Assembly: GCA_009775705.1 (NCBI GenBank)
Contig: VSQE01000035.1
Span: 1 to 24,450, forward strand
DNA length: 24,450 nt
Source of the DNA: Prevotellamassilia sp.
GTDB lineage: Bacteria; Bacteroidota; Bacteroidia; Bacteroidales; Bacteroidaceae
Direction: 5' to 3'
In this document: in pieces, positions 16,361 to 24,380 of the stretch
How the letters are laid out: every line of letters starts with the position of its first letter
Position numbering within the stretch: position 1 is the first letter of the stretch
Made by a program: the position numbers and the translations under genes
Notes under the pieces: generated by a model
What the model was told of the DNA's origin: nothing
Seen by the model: only the letters and a program-made list of their open reading frames with translations
The model's database searches: none

Positions 16361-19300
16361 TTATTTCAGTACAGCTTTGTAGGATGTTTTCTTTCCGCTT
16401 TTGTCGCATACCTGCAACAGAGCCACCGGACCGCAGGATTCGGGCACTTTGAACGTGGCACGGTTCGTTTTCAGCACTTTGCGGCCGGCAGGGTCGCACA
16501 CCACGATGCTTTTGACGTCGGCGCCTTCAATTCTGACCTTGCGTCCTTCGAGCGAGAGAACGGCAGCTTTGTCCGAGTTGGCTTTGGCAATGCCGGTTCC
16601 CAGTTCTTCCATGAACACTTCTACGGTCTGTCCTTTTTCCAGCGGAATGTTTACAACGTCCTCGCTGATAGCAGTCACGCCCACTTCCTTTCCGTTGATG
16701 CAGAATTTTCTGGTAGCAATGCCCGGGCATTGTACGAAACAGGGCTGTCCCAGGTTAGAGGTGATCGTCACTTTCTGCGCCTTGCTTTCGGACCAGGCAA
16801 TGTCTACGGTGAAGTCTCCAATGGCTTTCAGGCCGTTGATGCTTCCTTTCTTCCATACATCGGGCAGGGCCGGCAGAATCTGGATGGTATCCGTATGGCT
16901 TTGCATCAGCATCTCGGCGATACCGGCGCAGGCACCGAAGTTGCCGTCGATCTGGAACGGTGTGTGGGCGTCATACAGGTTGTAGTATACACCGCCGCCG
17001 CCTACACTGTGATGGCGCAAGGCTAGTTCGAGGATGTCGTGGGCGTGGTTGCCGTCGAGTACACGGGCCCAGAGATTAATCTTCCATCCCATAGACCAGC
17101 CGGTAGAGGCATCGCCGCGCAGTTTCATGGAGTTGACAGCGGCGTCGAAATACTTGCTGCCTGCTGTAACCTGACTGAAGGGATAGATGCACATCAGGTG
17201 GGACATGTGGCGGTGTCCGTTTTGACCTACGGTATAGTTACTTGTCTTCCATTCGCGCAGGATGGTGGTTCCCGTCTTGATTCCGTTGACGGAGGCGCCC
17301 CACTGTCCGGTATATGTTTCCGTAGCGAGACCGCGGTCAAGTTTGTTGAAGCGGTCGTTCAGTTTGGTCAGGTCGGCCTCGGAGATGACTGCATCTTCTC
17401 CCAGGATCTCGATGGCCTTGAGCGTGTTGTCAAAGAGTTCGTAAACCAGCTGCTGGGCATGTGCCACACCGTTTTCCGTGGGGCCGTGCTCGGGTGAATA
17501 CTCGTTGGGACATACGTATGTGCCGTCCTTGTCAAGCCGCAGGCGGTCCATCCAGAACTGAGAGGCGCTGAGCATGGTGGGGAATGCGTTCTTCAGGAAT
17601 TCCTTGTCCAGCGTGTAGCGGTAGTGCTGCCACAGGTGGGTGCAGTACCATGCGTTGGCAATCACATAACTGTGCAGGAAGGAACCTACGCCGCCGAAGA
17701 TGTTGTTTTCAGTGTAGCAGGTCCATCCGCGTGTCTGGCCGGCATCTTTGGCATATTTTTTCCATTCGTTATGGTTGGTGGCCATGTTCGTGATGTAGTT
17801 CAGGAAGGGCATGTGCATTTCGCTGAGGTTAGTAGGTTCGGCGGGCCAGTAGTTCATCTGCACGTTGATGTTGGCGTGGATGTCGCCGTTCCAGGCCGGT
17901 TCGCTGGAGTTGTTCCAGATACCTTGCAGGTTGGAGGGAAGGTCCACACCGCGAGAAGAACTGATTTCGAGATAACGTCCGTAAGCAAAATAGAGCTGTT
18001 CGAGGAAGAGGGCATAAGGTTCCGTTCCCGTGCTGCGGCGGGCATACTGCCGGATCAGGTCGTCCGTAGGCAGTGTGTTCTCGGCACCTTCCAGATGGAA
18101 GTTGCAGCGGTCGAAGTAGTTTTTATAGTCGAGCAGATGGGCATTGTAGAGGTCATTCCAGGTTTTGCCTGCTGCGGCATCCACCATACCCTGCACTTTG
18201 GCTGCGAGGCCGGAGGTGTTGGACACGTAGGTGCTTTTGTAGGCGTCGAAGTCAGTGGCTCCTGCCAGGATGAGCAGAACTTCGTCCGCTCCTTTGACGG
18301 TGATGCCTTCTTCGGTGGTCTCGATGGTACCGCCTATGGGTACTACCTTGAAGCGGGCGTTGTAGCTGACGGTCTCAAGTTTTCCGGAGAAAGTGGCTTC
18401 ACCCTCGGCGTATGTCGTGGTGGCTCTGATACCGGGTTTGCCGCTGACAAGCGTGAAACGCAGGTTCAGGCTGCCGCTTTCGGAGCCTGTGTAACGGGCT
18501 GCCACAACGCCGTCGGGATAGGATGCGATGTATTCGCGCGTGTAGGATGCGGTCTCGTCGGGATTGCTGAAGCTGACAAAGGCTTTGGAGTTCTGCAAAT
18601 CCAGACCGCGTACGTAATTCTTTGCGGCTTTCGTGCTTCCGAAGCCGAACTCGTCCGAGAGATTCTCCACAAAGACGGAGCCGAAGTTCTCGTAGTCTCC
18701 GTATTCAACCCCGTTATCGGTGTTGCGGCCGCTCCAGAGGGTCTTTTCGTTGAACTGGATCTCGTCTTTATATATACCGCCGAAGATGCTGGCGCCGAAT
18801 TGTCCGTTACCGATAGGCAGGGAATATTCCATCCATTTGTTGCCGGCATTGGTGGTTGTGGCGGGCTGGGTGTACCACAGTGTAAGCAGGTTTTCGGGAA
18901 CAAAATTGCTGATTCCCGTAACTTTGTAGTCCGGATAAATCATGTCTTCGGGACGGACAAAGTTGAGCGCATTATTGTTGTCGTTGGCGTTCCAAAGTCC
19001 GATTTCCGCTCCCGTTTGTGTGCTTGCCCATTGGTTGAAGGCAACGCGGCCCGATTTGCCGTTGACGTGGATCTCCCATGCCGGAGCATATGACGAACCG
19101 GTTTCCGCCAGCTTAAAGCCGGAAGCCGAGGGAGTGGCCGAGGTACGTATGCGGGTGTTTTCGCCGGTGCCGTTGACAACGGCATAGTTGCCACTTTTGC
19201 TGACAAGCTGGAAGTTATCCTGCGTGCCCATCAGTTTCCACATCTGTGTGTCTATGGGGTCGGCTGCGGCAGTGACTGCGTTTTTCCCGGTTCCTGCATC

Positions 19301-19861
19301 GGCCAGCGTATTGCCTGAGCGGCAGAATTTCAGAAAATACCAGGTTTCGCTCTCCTCAGAACTGAATTCAGGCGGGGCAATGCTGGTTACAAGGAAGGTG
19401 AGCGGATTATTGTTGTCGCCTGCGTTCCATTCGCCCAGTTCTTTGCCGGCACCTGCGCCACCCCACTGGTTCATGCTCTGTGCGCTGTTTTTGCGCTGTA
19501 TTTCCCAGTATTCGTCAGCTCCGGCGGCTGTGCTCTGCACAATCTTCAGTTCCACCGGAGTGGCCGAAGTGGTGAAGCGTCCGTTGGAGAAGTTGATGTA
19601 ATTGCCGCTTTTGCTCTTCATCGTAAAACCGTCCCGGGTGCCCTTGAGCATCCATTTCTGGTTGTCCGAATTGGCGGCTGCCGCGGTTTTCAGGTTTTTC
19701 CCGCTTCCCTGGTCGGCCAGGCAGGCCCCGCCCGTTTTGAAGCGGACCTTGTACCAAACGGGATTTTCGTCTGTCGAGAACTCCGGCAGTATGCCCTGGG
19801 CTTTCACTGCGGTGAGTACGAACAGAACTGTCAGAAGCATGTAAAGTCTCTTCATGTTCAT
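16361..19861 (-). CDS. secreted glycoside hydrolase family 95 alpha-L-fucosidase with two N-terminal ricin-like domains
   Basis: 1166-residue exported enzyme predicted to release terminal alpha-L-fucose (typically alpha-1,2-linked; some GH95 act on alpha-L-galactose). Signal peptide 1-21 (cleavage VKA|QG). Two homologous ricin-type (beta-trefoil-like) domains follow, ~27-160 and ~164-308. Both show W-Y-x-x-x-F, G-K-N, a K-S-G-N-Y segment and a closing W-N-A-x-D-N-N-N motif, and are probably sugar-binding. The GH95 module runs from ~325. Its predicted catalytic residues are the N664/N666 pair in NINVQMNYW, general acid E791 in YSPEHGP and D972 in FQIDGNFG. The last ~65 residues (LSLEGRKVRIEG ... 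DPAGRKVL ... YKAVLK) resemble a type IX secretion-type sorting tail. ATG 19861 is used; 19855 (MKRLY) is possible. No susC/susD genes are nearby, so it is an orphan enzyme here. Confidence 0.92.
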   Translation of the reverse strand: MNMKRLYMLLTVLFVLTAVKAQGILPEFSTDENPVWYKVRFKTGGACLADQGSGKNLKTAAAANSDNQKWMLKGTRDGFTMKSKSGNYINFSNGRFTTSATPVELKIVQSTAAGADEYWEIQRKNSAQSMNQWGGAGAGKELGEWNAGDNNNPLTFLVTSIAPPEFSSEESETWYFLKFCRSGNTLADAGTGKNAVTAAADPIDTQMWKLMGTQDNFQLVSKSGNYAVVNGTGENTRIRTSATPSASGFKLAETGSSYAPAWEIHVNGKSGRVAFNQWASTQTGAEIGLWNANDNNNALNFVRPEDMIYPDYKVTGISNFVPENLLTLWYTQPATTTNAGNKWMEYSLPIGNGQFGASIFGGIYKDEIQFNEKTLWSGRNTDNGVEYGDYENFGSVFVENLSDEFGFGSTKAAKNYVRGLDLQNSKAFVSFSNPDETASYTREYIASYPDGVVAARYTGSESGSLNLRFTLVSGKPGIRATTTYAEGEATFSGKLETVSYNARFKVVPIGGTIETTEEGITVKGADEVLLILAGATDFDAYKSTYVSNTSGLAAKVQGMVDAAAGKTWNDLYNAHLLDYKNYFDRCNFHLEGAENTLPTDDLIRQYARRSTGTEPYALFLEQLYFAYGRYLEISSSRGVDLPSNLQGIWNNSSEPAWNGDIHANINVQMNYWPAEPTNLSEMHMPFLNYITNMATNHNEWKKYAKDAGQTRGWTCYTENNIFGGVGSFLHSYVIANAWYCTHLWQHYRYTLDKEFLKNAFPTMLSASQFWMDRLRLDKDGTYVCPNEYSPEHGPTENGVAHAQQLVYELFDNTLKAIEILGEDAVISEADLTKLNDRFNKLDRGLATETYTGQWGASVNGIKTGTTILREWKTSNYTVGQNGHRHMSHLMCIYPFSQVTAGSKYFDAAVNSMKLRGDASTGWSMGWKINLWARVLDGNHAHDILELALRHHSVGGGGVYYNLYDAHTPFQIDGNFGACAGIAEMLMQSHTDTIQILPALPDVWKKGSINGLKAIGDFTVDIAWSESKAQKVTITSNLGQPCFVQCPGIATRKFCINGKEVGVTAISEDVVNIPLEKGQTVEVFMEELGTGIAKANSDKAAVLSLEGRKVRIEGADVKSIVVCDPAGRKVLKTNRATFKVPESCGPVALLQVCDKSGKKTSYKAVLK

Positions 19862-19962
19862 GATGGTTTGATAAACTATTGAGTTAAACGTTTTTCATGG
19901 TAGGTCTGTCTTCCGGTTTTCTGTTTTTGGCAGAGAGTCTTGGGAGAGAGACGATTCAGGAG

Positions 19963-19970
19963 CAAATATA
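19963..19970 (-). promoter_or_regulatory. -7 box of the GH95 fucosidase promoter
   Basis: On the minus strand this reads TATATTTG, matching TAnnTTTG, about 100 bases before the GH95 ATG. The -33 position has only a weak T-rich match. The long leader could carry post-transcriptional control (inference). Confidence 0.55.
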
Positions 19971-20050
19971 AGTATTTTTTGCGAATCTCGAATAATTGGA
20001 GAAAAAATTGATCGTTATCCGGCCAACTTCCGCCTCCCGCCGTTGGTGAG

Positions 20051-20080
20051 CGGCAGGTGGCGGCAGGTGGCGGCAGGTGG
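20051..20080. repeat. 10-bp tandem repeat, three perfect copies
   Basis: CGGCAGGTGG occurs three times head to tail without mismatch. A fourth partial match is suggested by the flanking TCGG. It is intergenic, upstream of the GH95 promoter and downstream of the lipoprotein stop. Confidence 0.9.
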
Positions 20081-20197
20081 TCGGATTGACGTGACGGATC
20101 AGTTTTTTCTTCGGTTGCTTGTTGAGCTTGCAGATGATGTGCAACATGCCGTAGTGCGGAATGACCTGGTGCCCCCCCCTGCGTGTGGACCGGAGTC

Positions 20198-20758
20198 TCA
20201 GTTCTGGATGACGAGGGTGTTTTGGGAGTAGGTCACTCGGTAGCGCAGCAGTTTCCGTCTGCTTCCGGCACCGTCGGAGGCCATGCCGTCGTTGTTCAGG
20301 TCGTAGTTTCTGTGGCAGCGTCCGCAGGTCATGACAGTGGGAGAGCTGAAGGTTAGGGCACGGGTGATGGAGTTGTCGTTCCAGCAGTTGGGACAGGCCA
20401 GATCGTATGCCGCGATGCGGAAGTTTCCGCTGAGGTCGGGCAGGGCGGGAGTGCCTACAATGAAGCCCGCGATGTATTCCGGCTTGCCGTACTGGTCAAT
20501 TTGCGTGGGGCTGTAGGGAACGCTTGTCCCGTCCGAAAGGGTGAAGTGGTACTGTCCGCGTGCGAAGGTGACGGTGCAGAACATCCCCGGATTGTTCAGG
20601 GCCGTGTTCAGTGGCGGCGCGGCGGTGACGGGGGTGAAGCGGAAAAAGGCCCGTACCCCCGAATACAGGTTCTCCACGTCTTCGCCACAGGCAGTACTGA
20701 GCAGGCCGGCGACAATAAGCCCGCCGGCTGTCAGGAGATGGTGCAGCCGCTTTTTCAT
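20198..20758 (-). CDS. Rieske-like fold lipoprotein
   Basis: 186-residue predicted lipoprotein, last gene of the SRPBCC-argH operon (its ATG overlaps the argH stop as ATGA). The signal peptide ends in a lipobox LSTAC with lipidated C24. The C-terminal half has AAYDLACPNCW (C122, C125), then MTCGRCHRNYDLNNDG (C145, C148, H149), and closes LLRYRVTYSQNTLVIQN. This order matches a Bacteroidales lipoprotein group with a Rieske-like beta fold (family recalled from memory). The canonical CxH...CxxH cluster ligands are not present. Instead two CxxC pairs are seen, suggesting zinc or another metal rather than a standard 2Fe-2S centre (inference). The CxxCH could also be read as a haem c motif, but only one is present and the fold context argues against it. 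It probably faces the periplasm. Role unknown. Confidence 0.72.
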   Translation of the reverse strand: MKKRLHHLLTAGGLIVAGLLSTACGEDVENLYSGVRAFFRFTPVTAAPPLNTALNNPGMFCTVTFARGQYHFTLSDGTSVPYSPTQIDQYGKPEYIAGFIVGTPALPDLSGNFRIAAYDLACPNCWNDNSITRALTFSSPTVMTCGRCHRNYDLNNDGMASDGAGSRRKLLRYRVTYSQNTLVIQN

Positions 20759-22089
20759 GGCTCCAGCAGTTTTGCTTCGGCACGGCGTATCTGCTCAAAT
20801 CCAAAGCGGTCCCACGTCTGTTGCATGAGCCGGGCTACTTCCCCGTTGCACAGGTTCCCGATGCTGCCGCAGTGGGTGTGGCGGATGTTCTTGTCGGGAA
20901 CGAAACAGTTTTTCTCAATGTCCAGTCCCACCTTCCGGTAAGCGTCGCGGAAGGGCATTCCGGCGGCCGCCAGACGGTTCACCTCCTCTACGGAGAACAT
21001 CAGGTCGTAGCGCGGATCGTCCAGGATGTGGCGGTTTACGGTCATCCGTTCCACAATGTAGGAAGCCATGTCCAGACAGGAGATAAGCTGGTCGAAGGCG
21101 GGGAGGAACACTTCTTTAATTTCCTGCAAGTCGCGGAAGTAGCCGCAGGGCAGGTTGTTCATGATGAGCGTGATCTGTTGCGGCAGGGCCTGGAGTTTGT
21201 TGCAGCGGGCACGGATCAGTTCGAATACATCGGGATTCTTCTTGTGGGGCATGATGCTCGACCCTGTGGTGCATTCGTCCGGCAGTTTGACGAAGCCGAA
21301 GTTCTGCGAGTTGAACATACAGGCATCGAAGGCCAGCTTGGCCACGGTGCCCGCTATGCCGGCCAGCGCGAAGGCCACGTTGCGCTCGTTCTTTCCGCGT
21401 CCCATCTGGGCATACACGACATTGTAGTCCGGCGAGTCGAATCCCAGCAGGCGCGTGGTCATCTCGCGGTCCAGCGGGAAGGAGGAGCCGTAACCGGCGG
21501 CCGAGCCGAGCGGGTTGCGGTTGGTCATGCGCCAGGCGGCTTCCAATAGCAGCATGTCGTCGGCCAGACTTTCGGCGTAGGCGCCGAACCAGAGGCCGAA
21601 ACTGGAGGGCATGGCCACTTGCAGATGCGTGTAGCCCGGCATCAGTACTTCCTTGTATCGTTCGCTCTGTGCCTGTAGTTTCTCGAACAGCGACCTTACG
21701 GCCTGTGCCACATCGGCAATGCGGGCGCGGGTGAAGAGTTTGAGATCCACCAGCACCTGGTCGTTACGCGAGCGGCCGCTGTGGATTTTCTTTCCGACGT
21801 CTCCCAGCCGTCGCGTCAGCATCAGTTCCACCTGCGAATGGACATCCTCGATGCCGTCCTCAATGACAAAGTCTCCGCGTTCGGCCACGGCGTAAATCTC
21901 TTTCAGCTCTTTCTTCAGCATCGGCAGTTCTTCCTTTTCCAGCAGCCCGATGCTTTCCAGCATGGTGATGTGGGCGATGGAGCCCAGTACGTCATACTTG
22001 GCCAGATAAAGGTCCAGTTCGCGGTCGTTCCCAACGGTGAAGCGGTCAATCTCTTCTGCCACCTTCGTGGTTTTCTCCCAGAGTTTCAT
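20755..22089 (-). CDS. argH: argininosuccinate lyase
   Basis: 444-residue cytoplasmic enzyme that splits argininosuccinate into arginine and fumarate, the last step of arginine synthesis. It belongs to the fumarase/aspartase superfamily. The signature loop GSSIMPHKKNP (276-286) holds the catalytic serine. Other family motifs are DVHSQVE (~83), GRSRNDQVLVD (~105) and PGYTHLQVAMPSSFG (~152), all intact. Length is normal. The ATG at 22089 opens the expected MKLWEK start. It lies 49 bases after the SRPBCC gene and overlaps the lipoprotein start. No other arginine genes are in the window. Confidence 0.97.
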   Translation of the reverse strand: MKLWEKTTKVAEEIDRFTVGNDRELDLYLAKYDVLGSIAHITMLESIGLLEKEELPMLKKELKEIYAVAERGDFVIEDGIEDVHSQVELMLTRRLGDVGKKIHSGRSRNDQVLVDLKLFTRARIADVAQAVRSLFEKLQAQSERYKEVLMPGYTHLQVAMPSSFGLWFGAYAESLADDMLLLEAAWRMTNRNPLGSAAGYGSSFPLDREMTTRLLGFDSPDYNVVYAQMGRGKNERNVAFALAGIAGTVAKLAFDACMFNSQNFGFVKLPDECTTGSSIMPHKKNPDVFELIRARCNKLQALPQQITLIMNNLPCGYFRDLQEIKEVFLPAFDQLISCLDMASYIVERMTVNRHILDDPRYDLMFSVEEVNRLAAAGMPFRDAYRKVGLDIEKNCFVPDKNIRHTHCGSIGNLCNGEVARLMQQTWDRFGFEQIRRAEAKLLEP

Positions 22090-22138
22090 AGGGCAATGTG
22101 TTGTTATGAGTGTTTGTGTTGAAGGTTCGTACGGAATT

Positions 22139-22609
22139 TTACCGGATGGTGGAGAGGATGTCGGCCAGTCCGTCGGCGGCCTGTTGCAGCGGTTTGCTCA
22201 CCATGCCCTTCATGAAGAAGCTGATCTCGGCCCCCACCGTCACACGCATGGCGCAGGAGGTTTCCGTCTGGGGCAGCAGCTGGATCCATAGGTAGAGTTG
22301 CAGGGGGGCGCCTTCGCTGGCGAACTTGATACACTTCGGGGCTTCGCGCTCCACGATGCGCAGCAGCAGGTTGCCCATCGGGGTGGTCAGGCTCACGCTG
22401 TTGCGGTCGAAAGTCATGCCGTTCAGCTGGCGCCGCGCTTCCTCTATCTTGTCTTCGGGCAGGCGTTGCGTCAGTTGTTCCTTGATGGCAGGATCGTCGA
22501 GCCGCTCCCGTAGGCTTTTCAGGTTGTTCATATCCGCGAAACGCTCGTAGACACTTTCCACATCCTGCTGTATCAGCTTCACTTCGCTTTCAAATTTTGT
22601 CAGGCTCAT
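22139..22609 (-). CDS. SRPBCC (START/polyketide cyclase-like) family protein
   Basis: 156-residue soluble protein with no signal peptide. It shows the SRPBCC pattern: an N-terminal beta strand (KFESEVKLIQQDVESVYERFADMNN), a charged helical insert, a beta region (TFDRNSVSLTTPMGNLLLRIVEREAPKCIKFASEG, then QLYLWIQLLP, then SCAMRVTVGAEIS), and a long C-terminal helix (KPLQQAADGLADILSTIR). Such folds bind hydrophobic ligands in a cavity. The ligand here is unknown. It is the first gene of the operon that continues into argH, and the linkage to argH is familiar from other Bacteroidales (recalled, not checked). It has its own -7 box upstream. Confidence 0.8.
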   Translation of the reverse strand: MSLTKFESEVKLIQQDVESVYERFADMNNLKSLRERLDDPAIKEQLTQRLPEDKIEEARRQLNGMTFDRNSVSLTTPMGNLLLRIVEREAPKCIKFASEGAPLQLYLWIQLLPQTETSCAMRVTVGAEISFFMKGMVSKPLQQAADGLADILSTIR

Positions 22610-22660
22610 AATATTACTATCTGTTTTCTCTTGGTTGTGATGTTTTCTGTTTGATCATTG

Positions 22661-22668
22661 CAAAGTTA
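22661..22668 (-). promoter_or_regulatory. -7 box of the SRPBCC-argH operon
   Basis: On the minus strand this reads TAACTTTG, matching TAnnTTTG, 52 bases before the SRPBCC ATG. The -33 element is not a clear TTTG. Confidence 0.55.
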
Positions 22669-22755
22669 GGATTTTATTTTGGAATGTGAGGAACCGGTGG
22701 GGAGTGCCTGCCGGTTTTTTCGTCCGGCCGGTGAAGCAGGCTCGCGATTTTTGCG

Positions 22756-22763
22756 TAACTTTG
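22756..22763 (+). promoter_or_regulatory. -7 box of the NADH dehydrogenase-like gene
   Basis: TAACTTTG matches TAnnTTTG, 32 bases before the ATG at 22796. It lies inside the upstream extension of the same reading frame, which therefore cannot be coding at its 5' end. The -33 element is not recognisable. Confidence 0.6.
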
Positions 22764-22795
22764 CCGTCAGAACTGATTATAAAAACAGGTGTGAT

Positions 22796-24175
22796 ATGAG
22801 TTTTAACGTACCCAAGACAGACAAAAAGCGCGTAGTGATCGTCGGAGGCGGCTTCGGCGGTTTGAAACTGGCCAACAAACTCTGCAAATCGGATTTTCAG
22901 GTGGTGCTCGTTGACAGAAACAATTACCATCAGTTTCCACCGCTGATTTACCAGATCGCGTCGGCCGGTATCGAGCCGAGCAGCATCTCGTTTCCTTTCC
23001 GCAAGATCTTCCAACGGCGGAAAAATTTCTATTTCCGCATGGCGGAGGTACGTTCCATTTTTCCCGAACATAAGGTGATACAGACTTCCATCGGCAAGGT
23101 GCAGTACGATTATCTGGTGCTGGCTGCCGGAACCACGACCAACTTCTTCGGGAACGCCCATGTGGAGGATGAGGCCATGCCCATGAAAAACGTGAGCGAG
23201 GCAATGGGGTTGCGCAACGCCCTGCTGGACAATTTCGAGCGGGCGCTTACCTGTGCGGGCGAGCAGGAACGTCAGGAATTGCTCAATGTGGTCATTGTGG
23301 GCGGTGGCGCCACGGGTGTCGAGATTGCCGGTGCCCTTTCCGAGATGAAGAACTTTGTTCTGCCGAAGGACTATCCCGATCTGCCCAACAGTCTGATGCA
23401 CATTTACCTGATTGAGGCCGGTCCCCGTCTGCTGGCCGCCATGAGCAAGGAATCGTCAGCCCATGTGGAGAAATATCTGCGTGCCATGGGAGTGAACGTT
23501 CTGTTGAACAAGATGGTGACGGACTATAAGGATCACCGTGTACATCTGAAGGACGGCAGCTCCATCGCCACGCGCACCTTTATCTGGGTGAGCGGAGTAG
23601 CGGCGCAGCCTGTAGGCAATCTCGGTGAGGAATTTCTGGGACGCGGCCGCCGTATCAAGGTGGACGAATTCAACAGGGTTCCCGGTCTTGACGGTGTGTT
23701 CAGCATCGGCGACCAGTGCATCATGGCGGAGGGAGATCCTGCCTGGCAGGGCGGTCATCCGCAGCTGGCGCAGGTGGCCATCCAGCAGGGAACTTTGCTG
23801 GCGAAGAACCTGAAGCGTCTGGAGGCAGGGAAGGAAATGAAACCTTTTCGTTATCGCAACCTCGGCACGATGGCCACGGTGGGACGCAACCGGGCGGTGG
23901 CAGAGTTCAGCAAGATCAAAATGGCGGGATTCCTGGCTTGGCTGATGTGGCTCGTTGTGCATTTGCGCTCCATCCTGGGGGTGAGAAACAAGATCATCGT
24001 CCTGTTCAACTGGATGTGGAATTATGTGTCGTACAGTCAGTCGCTGCGTATGATCATCTATGCCAAGAAGGCGAAGGAGGTGCGGGAACGCGAACAGCGT
24101 CTGGCCTCGACACACTGGGGAGCGGATCTGATGAGCGAGGGCGCGGACGACCCGAGGAAAGCAGGCGAGGCATAG
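22796..24175 (+). CDS. ndh: type II NADH dehydrogenase-like NAD(P)/FAD-dependent oxidoreductase
   Basis: 459-residue flavoprotein expected to oxidise NADH and reduce quinone at the inner membrane without pumping protons. The first dinucleotide-binding motif is VVIVGGGFGGLKLANKL (G17-G22, FAD). The second is VVIVGGGATGVEIAG (G169-G174, NADH). The FAD-contacting GVFSIGDQC has D306. The early segment NYHQFPPLIYQIA is typical of NDH-2. The C-terminus has a hydrophobic, membrane-associating stretch (MAGFLAWLMWLVVHLRSIL, ~380-400, then IIVLFNWMWNYVSY). The frame is open from 22679, but the -7 promoter box (22756-22763) and family alignment place the start at ATG 22796 (MSFNVPKTDKKR). It is divergent from the argH operon. 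Confidence 0.92.
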   Translation: MSFNVPKTDKKRVVIVGGGFGGLKLANKLCKSDFQVVLVDRNNYHQFPPLIYQIASAGIEPSSISFPFRKIFQRRKNFYFRMAEVRSIFPEHKVIQTSIGKVQYDYLVLAAGTTTNFFGNAHVEDEAMPMKNVSEAMGLRNALLDNFERALTCAGEQERQELLNVVIVGGGATGVEIAGALSEMKNFVLPKDYPDLPNSLMHIYLIEAGPRLLAAMSKESSAHVEKYLRAMGVNVLLNKMVTDYKDHRVHLKDGSSIATRTFIWVSGVAAQPVGNLGEEFLGRGRRIKVDEFNRVPGLDGVFSIGDQCIMAEGDPAWQGGHPQLAQVAIQQGTLLAKNLKRLEAGKEMKPFRYRNLGTMATVGRNRAVAEFSKIKMAGFLAWLMWLVVHLRSILGVRNKIIVLFNWMWNYVSYSQSLRMIIYAKKAKEVREREQRLASTHWGADLMSEGADDPRKAGEA

Positions 24176-24251
24176 GTGCCGCGTCGGCATGTATTCCCGC
24201 GGAAATGTTCTGCCGGCGTTTCACGTTCAGCGTCGATAGGCAAAACGGGAG

Positions 24252-24271
24252 TTTTCGGCCGAATCCGAAAA
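24252..24271 (+). terminator. weak hairpin after the NADH dehydrogenase gene
   Basis: TTTTCGG and CCGAAAA form a 7-bp stem around a 6-base loop, about 75 bases after the stop. It lacks a T-run, so termination here is uncertain. Confidence 0.3.
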
Positions 24272-24285
24272 TAGGTTAATTAACA

Positions 24286-24317
24286 TTTGCTTTTTGCCTG
24301 AGGAGGCAGTATATTTG
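24286..24317 (+). promoter_or_regulatory. consensus promoter near the window end
   Basis: TTTG (24286-24289), 20 bases, then TATATTTG (24310-24317): a full match to the Bacteroidetes -33/-7 consensus. A 10-bp palindrome GTTAATTAAC (24275-24284) lies immediately upstream and could be an operator (inference). Transcription would begin near 24324. Confidence 0.75.
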
Positions 24318-24341
24318 CACTACCGAAGTAGAAGACCCTTG

Positions 24342-24368
24342 AAAAGCCGCCTAATGGGCGGCTTTTTT
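24342..24368 (+). terminator. intrinsic terminator just downstream of the promoter
   Basis: AAAAGCCGCC - TAATG - GGCGGCTTTTTT: a 6-bp GC stem extended by A-T pairs, with a T-run at 24363-24368. It lies only ~20 bases after the predicted start, so transcripts would be ~45 nt unless read-through occurs. Either an attenuator for a gene beyond the window or a tiny RNA. Confidence 0.85.
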
Positions 24369-24380
24369 CGTTGCTTAACG

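Larger units (their letters stand above)
19862..20197. other. 336-base intergenic region with GH95 promoter and triple 10-bp repeat
   Basis: No convincing gene lies here. It contains the GH95 -7 box (19963-19970), a three-copy 10-bp tandem repeat (20051-20080) and a small TTGCA/TGCAA hairpin near 20130-20146. A 63-codon minus-strand frame (20147-19956) runs across the promoter and is not protein-like. No T-rich terminator for the upstream argH operon was found. Confidence 0.6.

Noticed and set aside
17624..19093. 489-codon plus-strand open frame inside the GH95 gene
   Set aside because: Antisense to the catalytic module; the predicted protein has no domain or signal pattern.
19956..20147. 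63-codon minus-strand frame starting MLHIICKLNKQ between the lipoprotein and GH95
   Set aside because: It crosses the 10-bp tandem repeat and the GH95 -7 promoter box, and its composition (Pro/Arg runs) is not protein-like.
22679..22795. Upstream extension of the NADH dehydrogenase reading frame
   Set aside because: Contains the TAACTTTG promoter box, and the extra residues do not fit the NDH-2 N-terminus; ATG 22796 is preferred.
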